Positions 5,997 through 13,799 of a stretch of DNA of 21,120 nt are shown here, one piece after another; the stretch's first letter is position 1, and every line of letters starts with the position of its first letter. This DNA comes from JAUJNH01 sp038253125. Its GTDB lineage: Bacteria; Actinomycetota; Acidimicrobiia; Acidimicrobiales; JAUJNH01. Location: the NCBI GenBank assembly GCA_038253125.1, contig JBBSHM010000042.1, positions 1 to 21,120 of the forward strand, in the 5' to 3' direction. The notes under the pieces are model-generated. The model ran no database searches. It was given only the letters and a program-made list of their open reading frames with translations, and was not told the origin of the DNA. The position numbers and the translations under genes were made by a program.

Positions 5997-6761
5997 CTAG
6001 TTCCTGCATTGGCGCTTCTTGATGTCCGTGGAGGCCTGTCCGTCGGCGGTGACGTGCACCTGGATGCACCTGTACTGCAGGCGCCGGTTCACCTCGACGG
6101 TGGCGTCGAAGCGATCGTTTCCTGGCGAAGCTGACAGGTACGGGCCGCCGGGAGGGGTGGTCCCGTCGTTGGCACCTTTGAAGATGTCGATCTGAAGGCT
6201 CTTCGGGCTCCGGCCGTTGAGGGCGGTTCGTATCTGAGCAGCCCGTCGGTCCGCTTCGCGGTCGGCTTCGTCTTTCCCCCAGACGGAGAGACGTTGTCCG
6301 CCGATGAGGACGATCGCCAGGAGGACCACGAGGAAGCGGCCGCGCTGAGCCCTGGTCTGGAAGGGCATCCATGGTTCTGGAGGCGTGTCATCTCGGTGCG
6401 ATGCGTGATCCCGATGTGAGCGCTGGACAAGGAGAGCGCCGCCCTTCACGAGCAGCCCGCTGAGGCCGACGCTGCCGGCGAAGAGCACGACGGTCAGGAG
6501 GACGATCGCTATGGGCTTGCCGGGAGATCGCAGGAGCAGCAGGCAGGCGCCTGGCAGGCTGGAAATGGCCGCGCTACGCCATGGCTTCTCGGGGAGCACT
6601 GCGCCCAGACCGAGGAGTGTGCCTACGAACGCAAGGGTGTTGACGACGCCAACTGGGACGGCGCGTGCGAGCGCGACGCTGAACAGGCCAGCGATGAGCG
6701 GGAGCAGGAACGCTGTCTCCCTTTGCGTTGTCCGCTCGGTCAGATCATCGCCGAGGGCCAC
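5997..6761 (-). CDS. Cargo: multi-pass membrane protein with C-terminal domain
   Basis: 254 residues from a GTG at 6761. Hydrophobic segments are visible at about 16-34, 37-56, 63-77, 82-105 and 142-156. A basic, His-rich loop (QRSHRDHASHRDD, about 113-125) separates the fourth and fifth. The last 95 residues form a soluble domain with two cysteines (C232, C252) that, counting five membrane passes, probably lies on the opposite side from the N-terminus. No family recognised. First of the three minus-strand cargo genes of element 1, divergent from tnsA, with about 147 bases between them for both promoters. No ribosome binding site is obvious, so the start is uncertain. Confidence 0.65.
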   Translation of the reverse strand: MALGDDLTERTTQRETAFLLPLIAGLFSVALARAVPVGVVNTLAFVGTLLGLGAVLPEKPWRSAAISSLPGACLLLLRSPGKPIAIVLLTVVLFAGSVGLSGLLVKGGALLVQRSHRDHASHRDDTPPEPWMPFQTRAQRGRFLVVLLAIVLIGGQRLSVWGKDEADREADRRAAQIRTALNGRSPKSLQIDIFKGANDGTTPPGGPYLSASPGNDRFDATVEVNRRLQYRCIQVHVTADGQASTDIKKRQCRN

Positions 6762-6907
6762 TGCAAGCAGTATGGCTGGGCGATCGTAAGTTGCCGGTCC
6801 AGACGATGAGGTGCCTGTCCGCCGCCTACCGGCCGGCTTCGGGAGAATGGTGAGCGAGGGGTCCGCGTGTCGAGCATCGACCCGGGTTACCGTGCTGCAT
6901 CGCTCCC

Positions 6908-7648
6908 TTGGGCGAAAGCCCCGGCACTGTCGAATCGGTCAGGGTCACCTGCCGGTCCGTGACCGAAGGTGAGATCGACGTCGCTCCTGGGTCGGGTCTG
7001 CAGGTCCTTCGGGGCGGCGACGTCGTGCCGTGGCGGGAGTTTCGGTGGCGGCATGGCCAGGCGCACTACTCGGGGCTGTACTGGTCGTCGACCACCGGCG
7101 GCCATGTCGCCTACGAGAGCCGTCTGGAGCTGTCGCGGCTGCTGCTGGCCGACTTCGACGCTGAGGTCGTGTGGATCGTGTCGCAGCCGTTCCTGCTCGA
7201 GGCCGTCGTCGCCGGGCAGACCCGGCGTCACGTCCCCGACTTCGCACTCGTCGACCGCCACGGGGTCATCACCGTCGTCAACGTGAAGCCGGCTTCCCGC
7301 CTGGTCAACCCGAAGGTCGCGGCCACGCTGGCATGGGCGGAGGTGGCTCTTGCCTCCCGGGGATGGCGGCACGAGGTGTGGACCGGAGCACCCCCGGCGG
7401 TGCTGGCCAACGTCCGCTTCCTGGCCGGCTATCGCCGCCGCGACAGGTTCGAGGGGGAGATCCTCGACGCCGTCCTGGAAGCGGTGGCCGATGGCGGCAA
7501 CATCGGCGGTGCCGAAGCTTGCTGCTCGTCAGTGGGGTCGCCGGCGGCCGTGCGGCCGGCGCTGCTCCACCTGGTGTGGACGGGCGCTCTGCGCGCTGAC
7601 GTGACGCGTGTCCTGTCCGGCGAGACCCTCCTGGAGCGTGCTTCATGA
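6908..7648 (+). CDS. tnsA: TnsA-like transposon endonuclease (element 1)
   Basis: 246 residues. TnsA is the restriction-enzyme-like subunit that nicks the 5' ends during cut-and-paste transposition, working with TnsB. The nuclease core is visible: HVAYESRLELSRLLL with E70, VSQPFL, RRHVPDFAL with D111, and VVNVKPA with K127, matching the E-D-K arrangement of TnsA. The start is uncertain. TTG at 6908 gives the length listed and includes a stretch (VRVTCRS) that aligns with the start of the element 2 copy; a GTG at 6959 is possible. Neither has a visible ribosome binding site. The stop overlaps the tnsB start (ATGA). Unlike its element 2 counterpart, the frame is intact, with Trp where that copy has a stop codon. 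Confidence 0.88.
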   Translation: MGESPGTVESVRVTCRSVTEGEIDVAPGSGLQVLRGGDVVPWREFRWRHGQAHYSGLYWSSTTGGHVAYESRLELSRLLLADFDAEVVWIVSQPFLLEAVVAGQTRRHVPDFALVDRHGVITVVNVKPASRLVNPKVAATLAWAEVALASRGWRHEVWTGAPPAVLANVRFLAGYRRRDRFEGEILDAVLEAVADGGNIGGAEACCSSVGSPAAVRPALLHLVWTGALRADVTRVLSGETLLERAS

Positions 7649-9744
7649 CGTCGTTGACGACGACCCTGGCCGTTGGAACCCGACTGCGTTACGACGGCGA
7701 GACCCACACCGTCGTCGCCATCGAGGGATCGCACATCACGCTGCGGTCCCAGCACGGCCGGACCTGGGCCGCCGACGTCCGCCTGGTGCTGAGCCAGGGA
7801 GCGGTCGTGCCGCCGACCGGGGTGCCGGAGCCGCAGGAGGCTCTTGGGCTGGTCGTCTCCAACCTGTCTGACGTCGAGGGTGGGCAGCTGGCCGAGCGGG
7901 TCGGGCATGTTCGGGAGGTCCTGACCGGCTACCAGTCGGGTTCGGCGGCGGTCCCCGCCGTCGGCGAGCCGCGTCCCGCCTACCGGTTGGGCTGCCCGAT
8001 GCTGGAGCGTCAGCAGGCCAAGGCGGCCGAGCTGGGGGTTGGTGTGCGGACGGTGCAGCGGTGGCTGGCAGCGTTCGTCGCCGACGGTCCGGCCGGGCTC
8101 GTCGATGGCCGCCACCAGCGGGAGGTGGACCCGCTGCGGGGACTGGACCAGCGGTGGGTGGACGTGTGCCGGGCGGTGCTGGATGAGCATGTCGATGCCA
8201 GCCGGCCGACCAAGAAGCTGGTCCTCGAGCGGGTTGAGGCCCGTTTGGTCGAGGCTCACGGCGAGGGTGTGGTGGCGGTCCCGCACCGCAAGCGGGCGCA
8301 TGCGGCGTTGGCCGAGCTGACCCGGGGGACGAACGCCTTTGGGGGCGCCACCAAGCAGAAGCGGTCGATAGCCCGGCGGCCCGAGGGCGCCTACGGGCGG
8401 CTGCGGGCGACACGGCCGGGTGAGTACCTGCTGTTGGACACGACCCGCCTCGACGTGTTCGCCATGGAACCGGTGACGTTGCGGTGGGTGTCGGTGGAGT
8501 TGACCATCGCCTTGGACCTCTACACCCGTTGCATCGCCGGGCTGCGCCTGTCGCCGGTGTCGACCAAGGCGGTCGACGCCGCCCTGGTCCTCTACGAGTC
8601 GGTCACCCCTGACACGACGGCGTCGACGGGCACGGGGGTCCTCCCCTACCAGGGGGTGCCGAGCGTGGTCGTCGTCGACGGGGACCGGGTCGAGGGCCCC
8701 GGGCTTCCCGACGTGGACCCCGAGACGCTGGTGTTGGACCACGGCCGCATCTACCTGTCAGCCCACGTGTTGAGCGTGTGCGCCCGCCTGGGCATCTCGA
8801 TCCAGCCGGCCCGGCCTTACACCACGACGGACAAGGCGGCCGTGGAACGGTTCTTTCGCACTTTGGGCGAGGGGCTGTTGGAGGCGCTGCCCGGCTACAA
8901 GGGCCCCGACGTCTACAGCCGGGGCGAGGGTGTCGAGGACCAGGCGTTCTTCTTCGTGCCTGAGCTGGAGCAGGTGATCCGGGAGTGGGTGGCGACCGTC
9001 TACCACCGCCGTCCCCACCAGGGCCTGGTTGACCCGGCCGTCCCCGGCCTCGAGCTGAGTCCGGTCGACATGTACGAGCACGGCGTGGCCCGCGCCGGTC
9101 GTCTTCGGGTCCCGGCCCGCGCCGACCTCGTCTATGACTTCCTGCCGGTGGCGTGGAGGACGATCCAGCACTACGGGATCGAGGTCAACGGGCTTCGCTA
9201 CAACGGTGACGCCCTGGTCCCCTACCGCAACCGGCGCAGCCCCTACGGCGGGGCGAACCCCGGCAAGTGGCCGGTGCGTTACGACCCCGACGACATCACC
9301 CGCGTCTTCTTCCAGGACCCGGAGGACCGGTCGTGGCACCCGCTGGTGTGGGAGCACGCCGCCCAGATCGGCGTGCCGTTCAGCGCCGACGCGCTGGCCT
9401 ACGCCCGGCGGCTCGCCACCCAGACCGACCGTTTCGGCGACGACCGACGAGTCCTGGCCGACCTCCTCGAACGGTGGGATGTGGGCCTGACCCGCAACCC
9501 CACCGAACGGCGGATGGCGCTGCGCCTGGCCCAGCAGCGGGCCGCCCGAACCACGGAAGTGGCAACCGAGCCGGCCGAGGGCGTCACCGGGTTGGCGACC
9601 GTGCGAGCCCTGTTCGGCGACGACCAGCCCCCAATGCCCGAACCACCGCCCGGCGGGGACGACGACGACCCCGACGAGCTGGATGCCGGTCCCGCCGAGG
9701 ATCTCGACCGCTTCTACGACGACGCCTTCGGCAGCGTCCAGTGA
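7645..9744 (+). CDS. tnsB: TnsB-like DDE transposase (element 1)
   Basis: 699 residues. TnsB binds the repeats at the transposon ends and performs 3' cleavage and strand transfer. After an N-terminal region come helix-turn-helix segments (QQAKAAELGVGVRTVQRWL, about 123-141, and a second towards 220). The retroviral-integrase-like core contains D265 (LLLDTTRLDVF), D365 (VLDHGRIYLS) and E401 (ERFFRTLGEG), the last two separated by 35 residues as in D-D-35-E enzymes. A Mu/TnsB-type beta-barrel region follows (about 470-600). The last 50 residues are strongly acidic and Pro-rich (GGDDDDPDELDAGP), a likely contact surface for TnsC. It overlaps both tnsA and tnsC by four bases. Its presumed targets are the TGGCGA repeats at 4819-4875 and 13602-13673. 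Confidence 0.95.
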   Translation: MTSLTTTLAVGTRLRYDGETHTVVAIEGSHITLRSQHGRTWAADVRLVLSQGAVVPPTGVPEPQEALGLVVSNLSDVEGGQLAERVGHVREVLTGYQSGSAAVPAVGEPRPAYRLGCPMLERQQAKAAELGVGVRTVQRWLAAFVADGPAGLVDGRHQREVDPLRGLDQRWVDVCRAVLDEHVDASRPTKKLVLERVEARLVEAHGEGVVAVPHRKRAHAALAELTRGTNAFGGATKQKRSIARRPEGAYGRLRATRPGEYLLLDTTRLDVFAMEPVTLRWVSVELTIALDLYTRCIAGLRLSPVSTKAVDAALVLYESVTPDTTASTGTGVLPYQGVPSVVVVDGDRVEGPGLPDVDPETLVLDHGRIYLSAHVLSVCARLGISIQPARPYTTTDKAAVERFFRTLGEGLLEALPGYKGPDVYSRGEGVEDQAFFFVPELEQVIREWVATVYHRRPHQGLVDPAVPGLELSPVDMYEHGVARAGRLRVPARADLVYDFLPVAWRTIQHYGIEVNGLRYNGDALVPYRNRRSPYGGANPGKWPVRYDPDDITRVFFQDPEDRSWHPLVWEHAAQIGVPFSADALAYARRLATQTDRFGDDRRVLADLLERWDVGLTRNPTERRMALRLAQQRAARTTEVATEPAEGVTGLATVRALFGDDQPPMPEPPPGGDDDDPDELDAGPAEDLDRFYDDAFGSVQ

Positions 9745-10853
9745 TCCCGATCGAAGACCTCGAGCAGGACTACACCCTGTCGGTCAAGGAAGGCTGGTTC
9801 CAGCGGGCCGCGGCACCTCCCCGGACCCGACCGCAGCAGCTGGCTCGGGCGGAGCTTGACAGCCTGAGCCGGGAGGAACGGCTGCGGCACGAAGAGGCCC
9901 GCAGCGTCTGGCACGCCAACCTCGGCCCGATCCTCACCTCCCAGATGCAGAGCGTGCTGGACCAGCTCGACGAGGTCATCGACGCCAACCGCCAGGACGG
10001 CGACAAGGTGAAGAGCGCCGCCCTCCTCGACGCCCACCCCGGCCTGGGCAAGACCACCCTGGCGGTGGTCTTCGCAGCCGCCTTCCACCGCCGCCAGATC
10101 GACCTCTACGGGCCCGTCACCGCCGCGGGCCACGAACGCATCCCCGTCGCCTACCTCGGGCTGACCTCGAACACCTCGATGCGCAGCCTCAACGCCATGC
10201 TGTGCCGCTTCTACGGCCATCCCGGCGCCGAGCGTGGCAACGCCACCCAGCTGGCCAACCGGGCCGCCGACTGCGTCCTGTCGTGCAAGACCCGTCTGAT
10301 CGTGGTCGACGACGTCCACTTCCTCGACATGAACCGCCGTGACGGCCGCGAGGTGGCGAACCACTTCAAGTGGCTGGCGAACCAGTTCCCGGTCACGTTC
10401 CTGTTCGTCGGCGTCGGCCTGCGCCAGCGGGGCCTGCTCGACGAAGGGCTCACCGCCGCCGACCGCCAGCTGGCCCAGACCGCACGCCGCTGGACTCGGC
10501 TCACCCTCAGCCCGTTCCAGATCGAGACCGACGACGGCCGCCGGACCTGGCGGCGGCTGCTCCTCGGCGTCGAACGCGACCTCGTTCTCGCCGACAAGCG
10601 GCCCGGTGAGCTCGCCGACGACCTCTCCGACTACCTCTACGCCCGTTCCACCGGTCACTTCGCCTCGCTCATGACGCTGATCACCCGGGGTTGCCGGCGG
10701 GCCATCACCACCGGCCAGGAACGGCTGACCTCCGACGTCCTCGACCACATCCGCAACGACGAGGCCGCCGAACACGCACGCCGAGAGCTGCAAGCGGCGT
10801 TCGACCACGGCCTGATCTCGACCCGCACCCGGCGAACGCCGGGCGCAGCATGA
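9741..10853 (+). CDS. tnsC: TnsC-like AAA+ ATPase (element 1)
   Basis: 370 residues from a GTG that overlaps the tnsB stop (GTGA). Walker A is AHPGLGKTT (98-106), Walker B LIVVDDVH (186-193), followed by FLDMNRRDGREVANHFKWL and the sensor-like stretch TFLFVGVGLRQRG. TnsC is the regulator that assembles on target DNA marked by TniQ/TnsD and activates TnsA and TnsB; it also mediates target immunity. The N-terminal LEQDYTLSVKEGWFQR is shared with the element 2 copy and may contact TniQ or TnsB. A longer open frame in the same phase upstream is a shadow inside tnsB; the GTG is chosen because it is coupled to the tnsB stop and homology starts there. The stop overlaps the tniQ ATG. Confidence 0.93.
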   Translation: MIPIEDLEQDYTLSVKEGWFQRAAAPPRTRPQQLARAELDSLSREERLRHEEARSVWHANLGPILTSQMQSVLDQLDEVIDANRQDGDKVKSAALLDAHPGLGKTTLAVVFAAAFHRRQIDLYGPVTAAGHERIPVAYLGLTSNTSMRSLNAMLCRFYGHPGAERGNATQLANRAADCVLSCKTRLIVVDDVHFLDMNRRDGREVANHFKWLANQFPVTFLFVGVGLRQRGLLDEGLTAADRQLAQTARRWTRLTLSPFQIETDDGRRTWRRLLLGVERDLVLADKRPGELADDLSDYLYARSTGHFASLMTLITRGCRRAITTGQERLTSDVLDHIRNDEAAEHARRELQAAFDHGLISTRTRRTPGAA

Positions 10854-13597
10854 CCTCAGCCGTCACCGACCACCCCCCGAGGGCCTTCCCGATTCGCCTG
10901 ACCCCGCTGCCCGGCGAGGCCCTCGACAGCTGGGTGGCCGCCTACGCCGCACGGCTGCAGACCCCCGTCCAACACCTTGTCGCCACGCTCGGTCTCGGCC
11001 CACGCTTCCTCTCCCAGCCGGGGGCCGACATAGCCGCCGGCCACCACCTCACCGACGCGCAGAACCTCCTCATCGCCGCCGGGCTGACCGCCGACCAGGC
11101 CGCGGCGATGTGGCGGCCTGTGGCTCGCTACACGGCCGTCGTCCAAGCCCACGTTGCGGCGCCATGGCTGCGAAGGGCGGCCAAGCCACTGCGAGGGAGC
11201 CGCTACTGCGCAGCCTGCCTTCAGGACACAGATGGTCGATGGCAAGCGGCCTGGCGCCTGCCCTGGCATGTCGCCTGCCCCCTGCACCGCAGCCTCCTCC
11301 ACACGATCTGCCCCGGTTGCGAGGGACACCAGCGGCGCACCATCCCCCAGGCCGCCAACCCCCACTCACCCACCCACTGCCAGGGCCACTGGCACCGGAA
11401 CGACCGGCGACACCAACGCTGTGACCGCGACCTGCGGACCACCCCATCGGCGCCGGCTCCCGCCGGTGTGCTCCAGCTCCAGGACCGCCTCGGCCCACTC
11501 CTCGACCCCGCCACCACCGACACCGCCATGTCGTCACTCGTCACCCTCATCACCGACGTGCTCACCGTGGCCCGCCACCTCGACAGCCCCAAGGCCCCCG
11601 ACGGGCACGGCGACACCGACACCCCGGCGGCAGCTCTCGGCGCCGCCTACCTCGCCCTGACCGAGACGAACGGCGAAAGGCTCTCAGCGCTCGCTCTGGC
11701 TGATGTCCGAGCCCGACCGCACCCGCTCCCCCGGACCTGGCACACCGCCAGCCCGGCACTCACGACCCGGATCCTCCAGATCCGAGACAGCCGCCTCCGG
11801 CCCACGGACCGCATCCGCTGGCGCACGACAACGACCGGCAACCGGCCCACCCTCACCACCCCGGACAACCGGGTCCGCTGGGTCCCCTCGGCGCTATGGG
11901 CGGACTGGGTGGTGCGCCTCCGTCCCCCGAACACCGACCCGGTCACCTTCGCCAAGGTGGCCGCCGCCACCCTCCTGATCCCTGGCGCCAGCTGCTCGCT
12001 CACAACCCTCTTCTCGGCCTGGACCACCGATCCCACCATCGTCCGGACCGCCTGCTACGTCCTGCAGACCGTCGCCGCCGACGATCACGGCCAAGGCGTC
12101 CTGCGGGCACTCACCCAGCTCAGCGACGGTTTACTCCGACACGGCGGCCCCATCGACTACCACCGCCGGGAACAGCTCGCTGCGGCCGTCCCTCTTCTGG
12201 AGCCGGTGGCCTGGGACCGGATGTGCGCCGCATCGGGGATCCGAACCGGCGGAGCTCGCAAGCTCAGATTCGCCCAGCTGTGGACGTGGGAGACCATCAC
12301 CGGCGGGACGCTCGAGCGAGCACCAGACCGCCTGCGGCCCTGTGAATCCAACGATCTGGCCGGTTACCACGCCTTCGCCCTCGGCCTGCCGCCCATGGCC
12401 GCCGAGTTGCTGCTCGCCCACGCCCGCGCCCTCCTTGGCGAACACGGCTGCGAACACGAGCCGCTGACCTGGTCACCGCCCGCCGAATGGGTCGACCTCG
12501 ATGGGCTCCCCGGCAGAGACCCCGAGGCCATCTCGCCCGACGAGGTCGGCCGCCTCCTCGGACTCGGTGTCCCACCCACCGACGTCGCCCAGCGGCTTGG
12601 CACCACCCTCGACCACATCCGCCTCCTCGTCCGCCAACAGCCACCCCACCTGAGGCTCCGCTCAACCGGGAAACGGCAAACCCCCATCCGCCGGCCCTTC
12701 CCCACCGAACTGACCCCCCAACGGCTCCACCAGCTCGTCGTCACCGAAGGCCGCACGCTGAGATCTGTCAAGAACGAGTACGGCACGGCGAAGCACGCCC
12801 TCCGCCAAGCCATGGAGCGTGACAGCGTGCCCATCCCCCCGGCCGGCCGATCATCCACGGTGACCGCCGACGAAGCCTGGCTGCGATGCGAATACCTCGA
12901 CCGCCGACGGACGCTCCCCGACATCGCAGCCGAGCTCGGCACCTCGCCCACCAACCTGTCGAGGATCGCCCACGGCCACGGCATCCCCCTGCGTCGAAGA
13001 GGTGGAGCGAGCCACGCCGCCAGCCTCACCGCACCCGACGGCTGGCCGCACCCCCTCGCTGCCTCCGTCCTCGGACAAGGCGGCATCGAGCGGGTCAAGC
13101 GCTTTCAGCTCTACGCCCGAGCCCGCTCCCTCAACCAGGCCGCCCCGCTCCTCTCCACCACCGCCAGCGTCCTGCACACCCAGCTCGGCATCCTCGAACG
13201 GGCCTGCGGCGCCGCCCTGCTCACCCGCTCAACCAGACGCCAAGAACCCCAACAGCCAACGGCCCTCGGCCACCGCCTCCTGGAACAGGCCGACTCCCAC
13301 CTCGGGGCCCACCCCGACGCACCACCTCCCCTACCCGAACCGCTCCGCTCCGCCGTCGCCGCCTTCCGCGGCCACGAGCGACTCCGGCGCCTCCAAGCCG
13401 CCGCTCGCGCTCGGACCCTCTTCGACGCCGCCGCAGCCCTCGGAACCGACGCCCACACCCTCAACTCCAGCATCAAGGGCTTGGAGGCCACCTGCCACGG
13501 GGTGCTTCTCGACAGGCAAACAGTGCGAGCCCCACACCACCTCACACCGCTCGGAGAGCAGCTCCTCCAGCAGGCCGAGGCGTTCCTCGAGGCTTAG
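10850..13597 (+). CDS. tniQ: Very large TniQ/TnsD-like target selector with HTH array (element 1)
   Basis: 915 residues from the ATG overlapping the tnsC stop; TnsD of Tn7 is about 508. The TniQ domain covers about residues 10-200 (FPIRLTPLPGEALDSWVAAY) with a zinc-ribbon set: C120/C123, H140-C143-H146, C154/C157, and perhaps C177/C191. The middle (to about 560) resembles TnsD-type extensions. A series of DNA-binding units follows: HTH at about 563-594 (VPPTDVAQRLGTTLDHIRLL), 622-655 and 672-712 (LPDIAAELGTSPTNLSRIA), then two domains that look like LysR-type winged helices at about 747-816 and 844-911. Each of these last has an AA..L pattern followed by a LE..C..LL.R stretch and an (L)T.LG..LL..A ending. 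The protein would read the attachment site, probably the dnaB end, and recruit TnsC. Its stop is 95 bases from the right terminus. Confidence 0.88.
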   Translation: MTSAVTDHPPRAFPIRLTPLPGEALDSWVAAYAARLQTPVQHLVATLGLGPRFLSQPGADIAAGHHLTDAQNLLIAAGLTADQAAAMWRPVARYTAVVQAHVAAPWLRRAAKPLRGSRYCAACLQDTDGRWQAAWRLPWHVACPLHRSLLHTICPGCEGHQRRTIPQAANPHSPTHCQGHWHRNDRRHQRCDRDLRTTPSAPAPAGVLQLQDRLGPLLDPATTDTAMSSLVTLITDVLTVARHLDSPKAPDGHGDTDTPAAALGAAYLALTETNGERLSALALADVRARPHPLPRTWHTASPALTTRILQIRDSRLRPTDRIRWRTTTTGNRPTLTTPDNRVRWVPSALWADWVVRLRPPNTDPVTFAKVAAATLLIPGASCSLTTLFSAWTTDPTIVRTACYVLQTVAADDHGQGVLRALTQLSDGLLRHGGPIDYHRREQLAAAVPLLEPVAWDRMCAASGIRTGGARKLRFAQLWTWETITGGTLERAPDRLRPCESNDLAGYHAFALGLPPMAAELLLAHARALLGEHGCEHEPLTWSPPAEWVDLDGLPGRDPEAISPDEVGRLLGLGVPPTDVAQRLGTTLDHIRLLVRQQPPHLRLRSTGKRQTPIRRPFPTELTPQRLHQLVVTEGRTLRSVKNEYGTAKHALRQAMERDSVPIPPAGRSSTVTADEAWLRCEYLDRRRTLPDIAAELGTSPTNLSRIAHGHGIPLRRRGGASHAASLTAPDGWPHPLAASVLGQGGIERVKRFQLYARARSLNQAAPLLSTTASVLHTQLGILERACGAALLTRSTRRQEPQQPTALGHRLLEQADSHLGAHPDAPPPLPEPLRSAVAAFRGHERLRRLQAAARARTLFDAAAALGTDAHTLNSSIKGLEATCHGVLLDRQTVRAPHHLTPLGEQLLQQAEAFLEA

Positions 13598-13601
13598 GGA
13601 T

Positions 13602-13692
13602 TCGCCAACTGCCCGTCGCCGCTAGACGACCCAGCCCTCGATGCTCGCCACCTTCGTCAGGTCCTACTCGCCATCCTCAACGAATCCCTACA
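13602..13692 (-). repeat. Element 1 right end: TGGCGA array and terminal repeat
   Basis: Inverted copies (TCGCCA) lie at 13668-13673, 13645-13650 and 13602-13607, with a TCGCCG variant at 13616-13621, and the terminus ATCCCTACA ends at 13692. Read inward, the first repeat is 19 nt from the terminus, as at the left end; the second is 42 nt in. The array fills the gap between tniQ and the element edge. Confidence 0.85.
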
Positions 13693-13697
13693 CACCA
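13693..13697. repeat. Target site duplication, right copy (CACCA)
   Basis: Directly follows the right terminus of element 1 and matches 4795-4799. The next five bases, CCAGC (13698-13702), separate it from element 2 and would be that element's own left duplication. Confidence 0.85.
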
Positions 13698-13702
13698 CCA
13701 GC

Positions 13703-13781
13703 TGTAGGACGCGACTTTTTCTGAGCAATGGCCGGGATACATGAGCACTGGTTGAGCAATCGACGCGGATCTATCTGAGCA
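13703..13781 (+). repeat. Element 2 left end: TGTAGG terminus and TGAGCA array
   Basis: TGAGCA copies start at 13722, 13742, 13753 and 13776, that is 19, 39, 50 and 73 nt from the terminus. The spacer between copies one and two (ATGGCCGGGATACA) closely resembles the element 1 spacer. These are presumed binding sites of the element 2 TnsB. Confidence 0.82.
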
Positions 13782-13799
13782 ACGGGGTTGAGGTGCCCT

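Larger units (their letters stand above)
4800..13692 (+). mobile_element. Element 1: complete Tn7-like transposon (tnsA-tnsB-tnsC-tniQ)
   Basis: The termini are TGTAGGGAT at 4800-4808 and its inverse ATCCCTACA at 13684-13692, flanked by the 5-bp duplication CACCA. The terminal 25 bases of the two ends agree at 18 positions when one is inverted. Both ends carry TGGCGA repeats pointing inward, the first exactly 19 nt from each terminus. The element is 8,893 bp. It holds a non-coding left end with a relict foreign end (4928), three minus-strand cargo genes (5101-6761), and intact tnsA, tnsB, tnsC and tniQ on the plus strand (6908-13597). TGT...ACA termini, the 5-bp duplication, several transposase sites per end and the gene set define a Tn7-like element. 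It lacks tnsE, CRISPR and cas genes. Confidence 0.92.

Noticed and set aside
7429..8742. 437-codon minus-strand open frame opposite tnsB
   Set aside because: Antisense to tnsA/tnsB, His/Arg/Pro-rich without a domain; a by-product of high GC.
9714..10808. 364-codon minus-strand open frame opposite tnsC
   Set aside because: Antisense to tnsC, which has clear Walker motifs; the composition is a GC artefact.
10691..10849. Upstream extension of tniQ
   Set aside because: The frame is open within tnsC, but TniQ homology starts just after the ATG at 10850, which is coupled to the tnsC stop as in element 2.
4800..13692. IS21-type insertion sequence
   Set aside because: IS21 elements have only istA and istB; here TnsA nuclease and TniQ genes accompany the transposase and ATPase, and the 5-bp duplication and multi-site ends fit Tn7-like elements better.
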